A stretch of DNA of 64,000 nucleotides. It comes from JAJAZB01 sp964244295 (GTDB taxonomy: Bacteria > Bacteroidota > Bacteroidia > Cytophagales > Spirosomataceae). Position numbers and translations under genes: made by a program. The stretch's first letter is position 1; each line of letters begins with the position of its first letter. Shown here one piece after another: positions 34,152-43,044 of this stretch. The notes under the pieces were generated by a model, which saw only the letters and a list, made by a program, of their open reading frames with translations, had not been told where the DNA came from and made no database searches. Location of the stretch: NCBI GenBank assembly GCA_964244295.1, contig CAXTIG010000026.1, positions 29,188-93,187 on the forward strand, in the 5' to 3' direction.

Positions 34152-35417
34152 GTGAACAAACTCCTCCTCATCCCCCTCGCCGCGCTGCTGTTTCTGCTCG
34201 TGGACTGGTACGTGTTTCAGGCGCTGAAAACGGCCACGCAACACGCTTCGCCCGCCGTGCAGCGCGGGCTGTCCTACGCCCACTGGAGCATCACGGCGGT
34301 GTCGCTGTTCGCCTTTTTTCTCTACCACTTCGCCCCACCCGATTTACTCGGTCCCCGCGCCCGGTTGGTCATCATGGTCGGATTGTTCATCAATTATTTG
34401 TCGAAAGTGCTGGTCGTCGTGTTTCTGCTCGTCGACGACCTCATCCGGTTGGGACGCTGGGGCCTTCAGAAATTCAGTGGCCCGGAATCCAATCCGCAAT
34501 TTCCAGTCTCCAATCCGCAATCCCCCACCATTCCCCGGTCGGAGTTTTTAGCCAAAACCGCGATGGTGGCCGGGGCGATTCCGGTGGTGAGTCTGACCTG
34601 GGGCATCCTATCCGGGGCGCACGACTACCGCATCCGGCGGGTAAAGTTGGTCTTGAAAAACCTGCCCCGCTCGTTCGACGGACTCAAAATCGCCCAGCTT
34701 TCCGATATTCACTCCGGTAGTTTTTTCAACAAAACCGCTGTGAAAGGCGGTGTAGAAATGCTCCTCGCCGAGAAGCCCGACGTGGTGTTTTTCACCGGCG
34801 ATTTGGTCAACAACCAGGCTAGCGAAGTGCAGGACTACCTTTCAATTTTTGACAAAGTCAAAGCGCCCCTCGGCGTGTTTTCCACCCTGGGCAACCACGA
34901 CTACGGCGACTACGTGGCCTGGGAAAGTGAAGCCGCCAAGCGCCAAAATCTGAAAAATCTGATGGAAGCCCACCGCCTGATGGGCTGGAATCTGATGATG
35001 GATACCCACACGACGCTGAAACAAGACGGCGATGAAATCGCTATCCTCGGCATCCAAAACTGGGGTTCGGGCCGCTGGCCGAAGTACGGCAACCTCGCCA
35101 AAGCCTACGCCGGAACGGACGATTTTCCGGTGAAACTTCTCCTCTCGCACGACCCCAGCCACTGGGATGCGCAGGTGCGCCCGCAGTTCCCCGGCATCGA
35201 CGTGCAGTTTGCCGGGCATACGCACGGGTTTCAGTTTGGGGTGGAAATTCCCGGTTTCCGATGGAGTCCGGCGCAGTACGTGTATCCGCAGTGGGCGGGG
35301 TTGTACCGGGAAGGTGAACAGCAGTTGTACGTGAATCGGGGCTTTGGCTACTTGGGCTATCCGGGGCGAGTGGGAATTTTGCCGGAGATTACGATTTTTG
35401 AGTTGAAGACGGCGTGA
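34152..35417 (+). CDS. Membrane-anchored metallophosphoesterase
   Basis: A 421-residue calcineurin-like phosphoesterase with three or four N-terminal membrane segments (to about residue 100). Metal-binding motifs are in order: DIHSGSFF (D-x-H), GDLVNN, GNHDYGD, SHDPSHWD and GHTHGFQFG. Relatives hydrolyse nucleotides or lipid headgroup precursors in the envelope. It starts with GTG at 34152. Residues about 112-124 (ESNPQFPVSNPQSPT) come from a duplicated ccaatccgcaat repeat, suggesting a small insertion in the linker. Its last 29 bases overlap the end of the convergent RND gene. Confidence 0.9.
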   Translation: MNKLLLIPLAALLFLLVDWYVFQALKTATQHASPAVQRGLSYAHWSITAVSLFAFFLYHFAPPDLLGPRARLVIMVGLFINYLSKVLVVVFLLVDDLIRLGRWGLQKFSGPESNPQFPVSNPQSPTIPRSEFLAKTAMVAGAIPVVSLTWGILSGAHDYRIRRVKLVLKNLPRSFDGLKIAQLSDIHSGSFFNKTAVKGGVEMLLAEKPDVVFFTGDLVNNQASEVQDYLSIFDKVKAPLGVFSTLGNHDYGDYVAWESEAAKRQNLKNLMEAHRLMGWNLMMDTHTTLKQDGDEIAILGIQNWGSGRWPKYGNLAKAYAGTDDFPVKLLLSHDPSHWDAQVRPQFPGIDVQFAGHTHGFQFGVEIPGFRWSPAQYVYPQWAGLYREGEQQLYVNRGFGYLGYPGRVGILPEITIFELKTA

Positions 35418-38400
35418 AATTCGGGTTGCGCCGTCGGCCCAGCGCCGTGTAGAGCAAGGGCAGCAGCGTCCAGGAAACCAGCAGCCCCACGCTCATCCCA
35501 CCGATAACGGCCAGCGCCAGCGGGCGCTGTAGCTCGGCCCCCAGACCGCCGCTGAACAGTACGGGCAAAAGCCCCAGCGCGGTCGTCAGGAACGTCATCA
35601 CCTGCGACTTGAGCCGACGCAGGCCCGCTTGCCGGAGGGATTCTTCTATTCCCAACGTGGCCAGGCTGCGGTTGATGGTATCGATTTTCAGAATTGAGTC
35701 GTTGTCGAGCAAGCCCACCAGCACCACCAGCCCGATAGCCGAAAGTACGTTGAGGCTGTTGTTGGCGAAAAATAAGGCCCAAACTGCCCCAGCAATTCCC
35801 AGCAGCAGAATCAGCAACACGATCAAGGGCTGTTGCAGGGACTCGAACTGGGCGGTCAGAATGCAAAACAGCAGGGCAATCGAAAGCAGCAAAATCAGCC
35901 CCAGGCGGCGGAGTTCGGCCCGGTCGGTTTCGGCGCGGCCATCCCAGCCCAGGAGGATTCCGGGCTGAGTGCCCAGTTCCTGAGTCACCTGCCGACGCAA
36001 CGTGGCCGCATCGCGGGCGGCATTCGGAACTAACTCAAAGGGTACAAATGCCCCCTCACGGTCGGCGTAAAGTACGCTGTACTCCTGGCGGGGAAGGGCC
36101 TCGACGAGCGCCCGCACCGGAACGGCCTCGCCGTTGCGGTTGAGCACGGCGGCGGTTTGCCAACCCGCCGCCGTCGAATCATCGACCGATTCGCTCAACA
36201 CCACGGGCAGGAAGCGTTGCTGGCCTTGCAACTCCGTGACCGGTGCCTGACGGAAGGCCGCTTTCAGGGTCTGAACGAGGGCTTCGCCGTCCACGTCGTA
36301 CGCGAGCAGCCGGTCTTGCCGCACCTGCAAGCCAACGGATTCCTGCCGCCCCGGTCGGCTCACGGGGTAGCCGGTTTGGCGTAGTTTTCGGGCGGTTTCG
36401 TCGGCGGTTTCCAGAGCGAGCACTTCCGGCCCGCCGGGGTTGTAGAGTTTGAGCCGCAGGGCCGGTTGACCCGTATTGAAAAGTTGCTCAAACACGTTCT
36501 GACCCGGACGCACTTCGACCGCCGCCGTCGGGAATCGCGTTTTCATCCCCTCGACCACTTGCCCCCGTACCGCTTCGTAGTCGGCTTCCGACCCGACCCG
36601 GATGCTCAGCCGGACTTCGTTCTCGGCCAGTTGCAAAGTGCGGTTGAGCAAAAATTGTTGTTGGCCCAGGTACCCGCTCACGTACACCGTTTTGGTCGAA
36701 AGGCCGTCGAGCAGCGCCGCGATGTGTTGCTGGCTCCGGGCCAGGCCGAAGGGTTCGTTCCAGTTGATGGCCACCTCAAGTTCGGAGCGGCTGATGGTAG
36801 GCAGGGCGTTTTTGGGCAGCCGGGTTGTCACGAAAAGGGCAGCCAGCAGCAAGGCGGCGAAACCACTCAGCACGAGCCATTTTTTCCGAAAAGCCAACCC
36901 AAACGCAGCGAGGTACGCGCGTTCTACCGCCCGCCCGACCCACGTGGGCACCGGTGGGCGGTACGGCCCGCGTACCCGGCGAAACAGGTGAAAATACAAC
37001 ACCGGCACGAGGGCGTACGAGGTCAGCAGCGAAAGCCCCAGCGCCAGCGTGACCGATACAGCTTGGTCGAAAAACAAGGCCCCGGCCAGCCCGCTCAACA
37101 GCAGCAGGGGCAGAAACACCGCCGAATTGGTCAGCACCGAGGTGGTGAGCGGGCGGATGACCTCGCCCGTTCCCGCCACGCAGGCCTCTTCGAGCGACAG
37201 ACCCGCTTCGCGTTTTTCTTCAATGGCTTCCAGCAAAATAATGGCGCTGTCGATGACCTCGCCCACGCCCAGCACCAGCCCGGCCAGCGAAACGATGTTG
37301 ATGGAAAGCCCCAGCAGGTAGAAACCCAGAAACGTCAGGGCCAGCGAAATGGGCATCACCAGCCCGACGAGCAGGGGCAAGCGCCAGTTTCTCAAAAACA
37401 AAAACACCATCGCCACCGCCAGCAAGGCCCCCGTGAGCAGGCTGCTGACGAGGTTCTGGATGGACACGTCGAGCAGTTCGGTCTGATCCTGGCTTAGCTC
37501 GAAGCGAAGTTGGGGGTAATCGTGCCGAAATTGCGTGAGCAGGGCACCCACTTCGCGCCGCAGGCGGGGCAGTTGCGCATCGCCCTGCCGAACGATGGCC
37601 AGACCCACGGCCCGCTCACCGTTGAAGGTGTACACCCCACGGGGCGTCCGCTCAAGCAAGCGAACCTGCGCCACCTCGCGCAACGGCACGAGTCGTCTCG
37701 CTTCGCCGAGGCGGAGGTACACGGCCTCAATGTCCTGCGTGGTGCGCAGCACCGCTGAAAAGCGCACGTTGTACTGGTACTGCCCTTCGCGCAGGGAGAG
37801 GTTGCCGGGGCTGATGTTTTGCTCGCGGAGCAATTCGCCCAGCCGCTGGCTGGTCAGGCCCAGGGCCCGCAGGCGTTCGGGCCGAGCCTCGATGACCACC
37901 TCCGGGCGGGCCAGACCGGTGGCATCGACCAGGGCCACTTCGGGGAGTTGTTCGAGGCGGCGACGGAGTACGTTTTCGCAAAAATCGCTGAGGGCCAGAA
38001 AATCCGCGCCGGGTGCGGGCAACACGTTGAGGGTAAACACGGGCAGGTCGCCGGCACCGGCGCGGATGACCCGAGGACGCTCCAAATCGCGGGGCAGGCG
38101 GCTCAGGATGCCGTCGATTTTCTCGTTGGTTTCGAGGTACGCCAGCCGGATGTCGGTGCCGTAGCTAAAGCGGAGGGTAATCGCCGTCAGGCCGTCCTGA
38201 GTGACCGACTCAAGGTGTTGCAGGTGGCGCACCTGAAGCAACTGGTTGCGCAGGGGCTGTTCGATGCTCCGCTGGAGTTCGTGCGCCAGGGCGTTGGGGT
38301 AGCTGGCCTGCACGGTGATTTCGGGCACCGGCACGTCGGGCAGTAGCGCTACGGGGAGGGCGCGCAGGGCCAGCAACCCCAGCGCTACGAGCGCCAGCGT

Positions 38401-38445
38401 GGTGATGCCCAGGCCCACGGGGCGGTGGAGCAGGTAGCGAATCAT
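35389..38445 (-). CDS. RND-family efflux transporter, operon with peptide and kinase genes
   Basis: A 1018-residue RND permease with the usual two repeats of six helices. Helix 4 carries GVGEVIDSAIILLEAI, retaining one of the two relay aspartates, and the helix 10 segment is VGLLDNDSILKIDTI instead of the common KNAILL pattern, so proton coupling may differ from drug-type pumps. The gene overlaps the adaptor gene by four bases (ATGA), and is the last gene of a run that begins with a secreted Cys-rich peptide gene. Together with the adaptor it could export that peptide or a product made from it; this is inference. It overlaps the convergent metallophosphoesterase gene by 29 bases. Confidence 0.9.
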   Translation of the reverse strand: MIRYLLHRPVGLGITTLALVALGLLALRALPVALLPDVPVPEITVQASYPNALAHELQRSIEQPLRNQLLQVRHLQHLESVTQDGLTAITLRFSYGTDIRLAYLETNEKIDGILSRLPRDLERPRVIRAGAGDLPVFTLNVLPAPGADFLALSDFCENVLRRRLEQLPEVALVDATGLARPEVVIEARPERLRALGLTSQRLGELLREQNISPGNLSLREGQYQYNVRFSAVLRTTQDIEAVYLRLGEARRLVPLREVAQVRLLERTPRGVYTFNGERAVGLAIVRQGDAQLPRLRREVGALLTQFRHDYPQLRFELSQDQTELLDVSIQNLVSSLLTGALLAVAMVFLFLRNWRLPLLVGLVMPISLALTFLGFYLLGLSINIVSLAGLVLGVGEVIDSAIILLEAIEEKREAGLSLEEACVAGTGEVIRPLTTSVLTNSAVFLPLLLLSGLAGALFFDQAVSVTLALGLSLLTSYALVPVLYFHLFRRVRGPYRPPVPTWVGRAVERAYLAAFGLAFRKKWLVLSGFAALLLAALFVTTRLPKNALPTISRSELEVAINWNEPFGLARSQQHIAALLDGLSTKTVYVSGYLGQQQFLLNRTLQLAENEVRLSIRVGSEADYEAVRGQVVEGMKTRFPTAAVEVRPGQNVFEQLFNTGQPALRLKLYNPGGPEVLALETADETARKLRQTGYPVSRPGRQESVGLQVRQDRLLAYDVDGEALVQTLKAAFRQAPVTELQGQQRFLPVVLSESVDDSTAAGWQTAAVLNRNGEAVPVRALVEALPRQEYSVLYADREGAFVPFELVPNAARDAATLRRQVTQELGTQPGILLGWDGRAETDRAELRRLGLILLLSIALLFCILTAQFESLQQPLIVLLILLLGIAGAVWALFFANNSLNVLSAIGLVVLVGLLDNDSILKIDTINRSLATLGIEESLRQAGLRRLKSQVMTFLTTALGLLPVLFSGGLGAELQRPLALAVIGGMSVGLLVSWTLLPLLYTALGRRRNPNFTPSSTQKS

Positions 38446-39590
38446 GGCTGTTGTGCCCCGGTTTCCAACCGCACCGGCGCATCGTGACCCAGGTTGAGGT
38501 TGCCGCGCACGATGGCCTGCTCGCCTGCCTTCAACTCCCCGGCCAGGGTGACTTCGGTTTCGTTTTCAAGCAACACGGTTACGTAGTGCCACTTGGCCAG
38601 GCCGTTTTCGTGGGTAAACACCACCTTGCGGCCCGAGCGCTCCACCACGGCGACTTTGGGCACCACGAGTTGGCCGGGAATGCGCCGCTCCACCCGCACC
38701 CGGGCGTTCATGCCCTCGAACAGGCGCGCGTCGGGCCGGTCGAGGCGGGCCTTCACCAGCACCAGTCCCTGCTTGTCGACGACCGGGTTTAGCTCCACCA
38801 CCCGCCCGACGTACGCCAATCCGGGTAGGGAAATCGGCTCCACCCGCACGGGTGCCCCCATTCGCAGGGCGGGTAATTCGGTTTCGAGTACCGAAAATTC
38901 CACCAGCAGACCGCTGCGGTCGAGCAGGGTGCAGAATGGCTCCGTGGCTGCGATGAGGTTGTAGGGTTTGGCGCTCAGGTTGGCGACGGTGCCCGCAAAC
39001 GGGGCCTGCAACGCGGTGTAGGCTAGTTCGAGCCGGGCTTTTTCGAGGGCGGTCAGCGCTTTGTTGTACCCACTTTTGTATTTCAGAAACGCCAATACCT
39101 GGGGGGTGAGCCGACTGGTGTCGGAATCCTGACCGGTGTAGTTGAGGGTTAGGTCGCCGAGAGCGGCGCGGGCATCGTCCATGCCGTCGCGGGCCTGGCG
39201 CAGGGCCAGTTGCTGGTCGCGGTTGTCGAGCGTGGCGAGGGTTTGGCCGGCCCGTACCGCCGTGCCGTTTTGTACGAAAATACCGCTCAGGATGCCCCCG
39301 GTTTTGAAAGAAAGGCGGCTTTGGGAGGGAGCGCGGAGCAGGCCGTTGGAAAGCAGCACCAGCGAAAACGCCCGCCGCTCGACGCGCTGAACTCGTACGG
39401 CTTCCAGGTTCGAGGCGGTGTGTGGTGCCACCGACGTGACCGAGGAGCCATTGCTTTCTCCACCGCAGCCGAAAACAGTCAGCAGCAGGGCAGTTAACCC
39501 GATGCGTGATAAAACCGGGTACTCAGGGGCGAGCCACCAGCCTTTCCAGCTTACGCAGTTCTTCGGCGGCGTTGGCAGCATTGATTTCAT
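38442..39590 (-). CDS. RND periplasmic adaptor lipoprotein
   Basis: A roughly 382-residue adaptor with lipobox LTVFGCGGES. Lipoyl halves AVRAGQTLATLDNRDQQLAL and YTALQAPFAGTVANL surround a short alpha-hairpin; the last part (IPGQLVVPKVAVVERSGRKV) is the membrane-proximal domain. The start is uncertain: the ATG at 39590 lies inside the preceding lipoprotein gene (68-base overlap) and gives a long pre-sequence; 39581 is another ATG. It overlaps the RND pump gene by four bases. Translation is likely coupled throughout. Confidence 0.88.
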   Translation of the reverse strand: MKSMLPTPPKNCVSWKGWWLAPEYPVLSRIGLTALLLTVFGCGGESNGSSVTSVAPHTASNLEAVRVQRVERRAFSLVLLSNGLLRAPSQSRLSFKTGGILSGIFVQNGTAVRAGQTLATLDNRDQQLALRQARDGMDDARAALGDLTLNYTGQDSDTSRLTPQVLAFLKYKSGYNKALTALEKARLELAYTALQAPFAGTVANLSAKPYNLIAATEPFCTLLDRSGLLVEFSVLETELPALRMGAPVRVEPISLPGLAYVGRVVELNPVVDKQGLVLVKARLDRPDARLFEGMNARVRVERRIPGQLVVPKVAVVERSGRKVVFTHENGLAKWHYVTVLLENETEVTLAGELKAGEQAIVRGNLNLGHDAPVRLETGAQQP

Positions 39591-39984
39591 GAAATTCCGG
39601 CGGTTGATTTCCCGATTGCACCGCGTAAAACGGGTAACCGGTGGCGGGCAATTGGTAGGAAAGATAACGATAGCCCACGTCAAATACCAAGTGTTGGCGG
39701 TGGCGGTCGAGTCGCTGCCGAACCGGCAGGAGTTCGGCCCGGTTCAACCCGGCCAGCACGATCACGTTGTCTTTTCCCAGGGAATGACTATCGAGCCAGG
39801 CAAAAACGGACTTGAGGCACGACGAGCAGGAGTTTTGGGGCAAAAACAGATTCAGCCGCAACGGTTGATCCGTTTCAATCCGATGGACTTCGTTCAGGTA
39901 GTCGGACAACCGGGCGGTTTTGTCCGGCTTAGGTTGACAGGCCAGCGCCAGCCCGCAGAGTAAGGCGCAGAGTCGGCGATTCAT
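39523..39984 (-). CDS. Lipoprotein with CSSC motif, thioredoxin-like
   Basis: A 153-residue lipoprotein (signal MNRRLCALLCGLALAC, lipobox cysteine C16). Residues 45-70 (LNLFLPQNSCSSCLKSVFAWL) look like the beta-strand, CxxC turn and helix of a thioredoxin fold, with C53 and C56. The rest (NVIVLAGLNRAEL, HLVFDVGYRYLSYQ, GYPFYAV) could be its beta-strands, with P in a TGYPF turn in the place of the cis-proline. A thiol-disulfide role for the six-cysteine peptide of the same operon is an attractive inference. It overlaps the kinase stop (ATGA) and the adaptor gene start. Confidence 0.72.
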   Translation of the reverse strand: MNRRLCALLCGLALACQPKPDKTARLSDYLNEVHRIETDQPLRLNLFLPQNSCSSCLKSVFAWLDSHSLGKDNVIVLAGLNRAELLPVRQRLDRHRQHLVFDVGYRYLSYQLPATGYPFYAVQSGNQPPEFHEINAANAAEELRKLERLVARP

Positions 39985-40823
39985 GGCGCAGCGGATGAAA
40001 ACAGGGAGGCAGACCCTGCAAAGCAACTGGCCAGACGCGGGCGCAGGGCTTCCGGCACGTCGGCCAGTAGTTCAGTCGGGTCGATGGTTCGGATGCGAGC
40101 CTGGATAGTTTCGATGCCATCCAACTCGGAAAGCGACTCCTCGCGCTTACCGAAAGGCAGACGTCCGGTGGCGAGTTCGTACAGCGTACAACCCAACGAC
40201 CACCCGTCGTAATCGGGGTGGATGGGTTGCCGGGCGGCGGCTAGCGGGGCCATGTATTCGGGGGTACCAACGATGAAGTCCGGCAGGAAACCGACTTGCC
40301 CGGCCAATTCCAAATCGCACAGCGTAACGTGCCAATCATCCCCCGATTCGTCAATCAACAGGTTGTGGGGTTTCACGTCGCGATGGACCCAACCCTGGGC
40401 GTGGAGGTAATCGAGGGCGTGCTTAGTCTGGTCGAAAACGTGGGCGGCTTGCTCGGTAGTCAGCGGTAAGTAGAAGGTACTCAACGGCGCGCCGGGTACG
40501 TAGTTCATCACCAGCACCGGTAACGAGTTCGTGGGATCGGCATCCGGCGGAGGCAACAGCCGAAAAGCGTCGTGCAGTTCGACCAGATTTGGGTGGCGGA
40601 GCGCCAGTAACGGAACCCGTGGGGTTTCTTCGCAATCGCCGATCGTGGCTTCATCGCACAAGGGGTCGAGGATTTTTACGAACACATCGACCTCCCGACG
40701 CACTTCGTAGCCCCTGAAGAGCGCCCCATTTCGACCCCGCTTCAATTCCGGTGCTTCCTCCACCAGGAAATACCGGCTTTCAAAGACCTCGCTATTGAGG
40801 CAGGGGAGGCATGAAAAATTCAT
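39981..40823 (-). CDS. Serine/threonine protein kinase
   Basis: A 280-residue Hanks-type kinase without membrane segment or sensor domain. Motifs: ATP lysine in VFVKIL (K50), catalytic loop HRDVKPHNLLI (D149, N154), metal-binding D170 in LCDLELA (DLE instead of DFG), activation segment GTPEYMAPL (APL instead of APE) and D206 in YDGWSLGC. The key catalytic residues remain, so activity is plausible. A CLPCLN motif opens the protein. It overlaps the upstream lipoprotein gene and the downstream CSSC lipoprotein gene by four bases each. A kinase inside a peptide/RND operon is unusual; possible targets are the pump or a cytosolic form of the peptide. Confidence 0.87.
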   Translation of the reverse strand: MNFSCLPCLNSEVFESRYFLVEEAPELKRGRNGALFRGYEVRREVDVFVKILDPLCDEATIGDCEETPRVPLLALRHPNLVELHDAFRLLPPPDADPTNSLPVLVMNYVPGAPLSTFYLPLTTEQAAHVFDQTKHALDYLHAQGWVHRDVKPHNLLIDESGDDWHVTLCDLELAGQVGFLPDFIVGTPEYMAPLAAARQPIHPDYDGWSLGCTLYELATGRLPFGKREESLSELDGIETIQARIRTIDPTELLADVPEALRPRLASCFAGSASLFSSAAP

Positions 40824-41959
40824 GGCGCAGGCACCAGTTCGTAGCAGGTAAACGTAAGGCGGTCTTCGCGGTTGTTGAGATTGTCGGGGTGACTGTCGGA
40901 AATGTACAGTCCCTTTTTGCCGACAAAAAAAGATTGGATGTCGTGGCGGTTTTCAGGCAGCTTGGTTTCCCCGATTTTCTTGAACTGTTCATTCAAAATA
41001 ATGACGTAGGCCGGTTTGTAGATGGCCCCGGATGCCACGCGTTTCTCCGGAAGTTCTGTCCGGCCTTTGGTAGCAAAGCGGTAGTATACGTTCCGGTATG
41101 AGTCGTACAGGATGTCTTCGTAGGAATCGGTCTGAATGTTGTACGCTTCGTTGTCGCCATTGTCTTTAATCGGTGTCGGCGTTTTTGTGAATTCATCGCA
41201 GGCCGCTTCGTGTTCTCCCAGCGAAGCGCCGTTTAACGATTTCACGTACACCTTTGCATCCATCGGAAAGCTTAAAATTGCTTGGCCCTTCTCGTCAATG
41301 GCTTGACGATAAATGGCCTGATAAGTTCCCCATACGTTGCCTTTTTGATAAACTTCTGGATAAGTAAAAAGATTAGGTTTGGTTTGTTCAGTCTGGTAAT
41401 CGAATACGGCACCCACAGGTATGGAATAAAAATCGTTGGGCTGTCTTTGGTCACCGAGTGGAAAGGTATGAATCAGGCATTTTGTTTTGTAGCGGTCAAA
41501 GAAAAAAATAGGTTCGCTTTTCCACGGAGTTCCGGGCGGCAGAGTTTTAGTGAAATCGTAACGTTTCATCACCTCACCCTTTCGGTTGACGAGGTACATC
41601 CGTTTAGTGTAAGCAGGCATAATCAGCATGGAATCGGCCGAAATTCTATTATAATCAACGGGGTGATGTACTGTGTTTGGTCCTTGCTCGGTCAATTTTG
41701 TCTGCTGCGAAATCACCTTTCTTTCCAGATCAAAATATAGAATAGTATGTGAAGGGCGGTTGTAAAAATAGATGTACTCACGGCCATTTTCCAGAAAAAA
41801 TCCTAATCCACTTGTGATGTTAGAGGTAAGGCTGTCGATTGGAAGAGTTACCTTCTCTTTTTCTAATAACTGAATCGAATAGTTGCCTCTTTCTGGATTT
41901 GAGCAATTGTAGTTGATTGTCGTTAAAATTAATATCCAATAAATAAATGTACGACTCAT
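40820..41959 (-). CDS. DUF4221-like surface lipoprotein
   Basis: A 379-residue lipoprotein (signal MSRTFIYWILILTTINYNC, C19). It looks like a beta-propeller of the DUF4221/6-bladed type found beside small secreted peptides in Bacteroidota: repeated strands such as YIYFYNRPSHTILYFDLE, RMYLVNRKGEVMKRYDF and KKGLYISDSHPDNLNN. The stop overlaps the kinase ATG. Its first third (41280-41960) is more AT-rich than the rest. The peptide gene is next upstream with a 97-base gap. Function unknown; association with secreted small peptides is the main clue. Confidence 0.75.
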   Translation of the reverse strand: MSRTFIYWILILTTINYNCSNPERGNYSIQLLEKEKVTLPIDSLTSNITSGLGFFLENGREYIYFYNRPSHTILYFDLERKVISQQTKLTEQGPNTVHHPVDYNRISADSMLIMPAYTKRMYLVNRKGEVMKRYDFTKTLPPGTPWKSEPIFFFDRYKTKCLIHTFPLGDQRQPNDFYSIPVGAVFDYQTEQTKPNLFTYPEVYQKGNVWGTYQAIYRQAIDEKGQAILSFPMDAKVYVKSLNGASLGEHEAACDEFTKTPTPIKDNGDNEAYNIQTDSYEDILYDSYRNVYYRFATKGRTELPEKRVASGAIYKPAYVIILNEQFKKIGETKLPENRHDIQSFFVGKKGLYISDSHPDNLNNREDRLTFTCYELVPAP

Positions 41960-42056
41960 GATATTTATATGATTGTGAAGACGCTCCAAGTTACTAATTT
42001 GGTAAGCTTTCCCACAAGGATTAAGATGTACTCTTGCGGGAAAGCAAACAGGACCT

Positions 42057-42260
42057 TTAACAGCATTTGACGGTCACGGTGGGACAGCAATTTCCTCCAC
42101 TACCACCGCACGATAAGGTTCCTTGAATATTGTGGAAATGTCGAGTGCAAGTTCCCCCCTGTGCTTTTGCCGGTGCGGGATTCAAGCTAAGTTGAGCGGT
42201 AAGGGCAGCAGCCGTGAAAAGGGCAGCGGCTGAGATTCGGATGAGTTTCTTGTTTTCCAT
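42057..42260 (-). CDS. Small secreted six-cysteine peptide
   Basis: A 67-residue product: basic start MENKKLIRIS, hydrophobic AAALFTAAALTAQLSL, a likely cleavage near APAKA-QGG (after about 33), then a mature part of some 34 residues rich in Cys, Gly and Thr with cysteines at 38, 51, 58, 59, 66 and 67. The plan is that of Bacteroidota NVEALA-type precursors, though the NVEALA motif is absent. The start is the ATG at 42260; a longer frame upstream is non-coding in character. It heads the operon that also encodes lipoproteins, kinase, adaptor and RND pump, and may be what the system exports and folds. Confidence 0.78.
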   Translation of the reverse strand: MENKKLIRISAAALFTAAALTAQLSLNPAPAKAQGGTCTRHFHNIQGTLSCGGSGGNCCPTVTVKCC

Positions 42261-42354
42261 TGCGTTAAATTGGTTTAAATGAACGGATTGAAACAGTTGG
42301 TCCGTTCCGCAAAATCCAAACCTGAATTCAGATGTCGGGCGCAACGAACTTGCA

Positions 42355-42362
42355 CAAAAGTG
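42355..42362 (-). promoter_or_regulatory. Possible -7 element of the peptide operon
   Basis: On the minus strand CACTTTTG, one change from TAnnTTTG, about 95 bases before the peptide ATG. Weak evidence. Confidence 0.3.
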
Positions 42363-42409
42363 AGTGAAAAAGATTTCCTGTCTCTCCCCAGGATTACGGG
42401 TATTTCTCC

Positions 42410-42424
42410 CCAATCCTACGGATT
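42410..42424. promoter_or_regulatory. Shared 15-base motif, copy 1
   Basis: ccaatcctacggatt. The complement of 42829-42843 reads cctatcctacgggtt, identical at 13 of 15 positions, and a looser copy (ccaggattacgggta) lies 22 bases before it. The copies flank the LuxR-type gene and face the two transport transcription units. Confidence 0.45.
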
Positions 42425-42438
42425 TTTTTACGTATCGC

Positions 42439-42711
42439 TTACTTCCGGGGCATTTTTTCGGGCGGGAGGAAGACCGTCAGCACCTCGCGGTTGCTTAGGG
42501 CCAGGGCCAGCAGCGCCGAATACTCCGTACCTTTCAGGCTGAGTTTTTCGCGCAGGCTATCCCGGTGGCTGCAAATGGTACTTTGGCTAACCCCGCAGCG
42601 GGTAGCGATTTCTCTCGTACTTAGTGCCAGCGAGAGCAGGGCCAACACCCGGCGCTCGCTGGGGGTCAGGTAGTGGAGGAGCCAGGCGGGGGTAAGGGTT
42701 GAAAAAGTCAT
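42439..42711 (-). CDS. Small LuxR-type (GerE) helix-turn-helix regulator
   Basis: A 90-residue protein that is just a GerE-type DNA-binding domain: LTPSERRVLALLSLALSTREIA then VSQSTICSHRDSLREKL. There is no receiver or sensing domain. It sits between the peptide operon (same strand, 178 bases downstream) and the divergent RND pump gene at 43045, and is the obvious candidate regulator of both. A 15-base motif present on both sides of the gene may be its binding site. Confidence 0.87.
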   Translation of the reverse strand: MTFSTLTPAWLLHYLTPSERRVLALLSLALSTREIATRCGVSQSTICSHRDSLREKLSLKGTEYSALLALALSNREVLTVFLPPEKMPRK

Positions 42712-42828
42712 GATGAAGTGAGGTTACGCCTGCGGACAGAATAGGAAGGGGCGGCTCCATTATCCGTACTCCGTTTTTGACGTACCAGTTTAGTTTCAGG
42801 GGTATATCAAACCAAAACGACCGAATGT

Positions 42829-42843
42829 AACCCGTAGGATAGG
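42829..42843. promoter_or_regulatory. Shared 15-base motif, copy 2
   Basis: The inverse orientation copy of the motif at 42410-42424 (13 of 15 identical), in the 333-base gap between the LuxR-type gene and the RND gene. Confidence 0.45.
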
Positions 42844-42870
42844 AAAATTTTTAGTTTTTTTTGAAAGGGT

Positions 42871-42881
42871 GGGGGGGGGGG
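42871..42881. repeat. Run of eleven G in an intergenic region
   Basis: A homopolymer of 11 G, 163 bases before the RND gene ATG. Tracts of this length are unstable in replication and could change promoter spacing. The rest of the gap (42712-43044) shows only the motif copy at 42829 and AT-rich stretches. Confidence 0.6.
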
Positions 42882-43044
42882 TAACTACTTGACTTTCAAA
42901 AATTTAATATTCAACTATTTTTTAAGTTCAACTCCCGTCCTACTGGAAGCAAAGCCCTCGCGGATAAAATCACTCCGGGCGGGAACGCTAAACTTGGTTC
43001 CGACGGAAAAAGAGGGAATTTAGCGGAAATCAACCGGTTCGCTC

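Noticed and set aside
39981..40823. Class III lanthipeptide synthetase
   Set aside because: Only a kinase domain of normal length is present; there is no lyase or cyclase domain.
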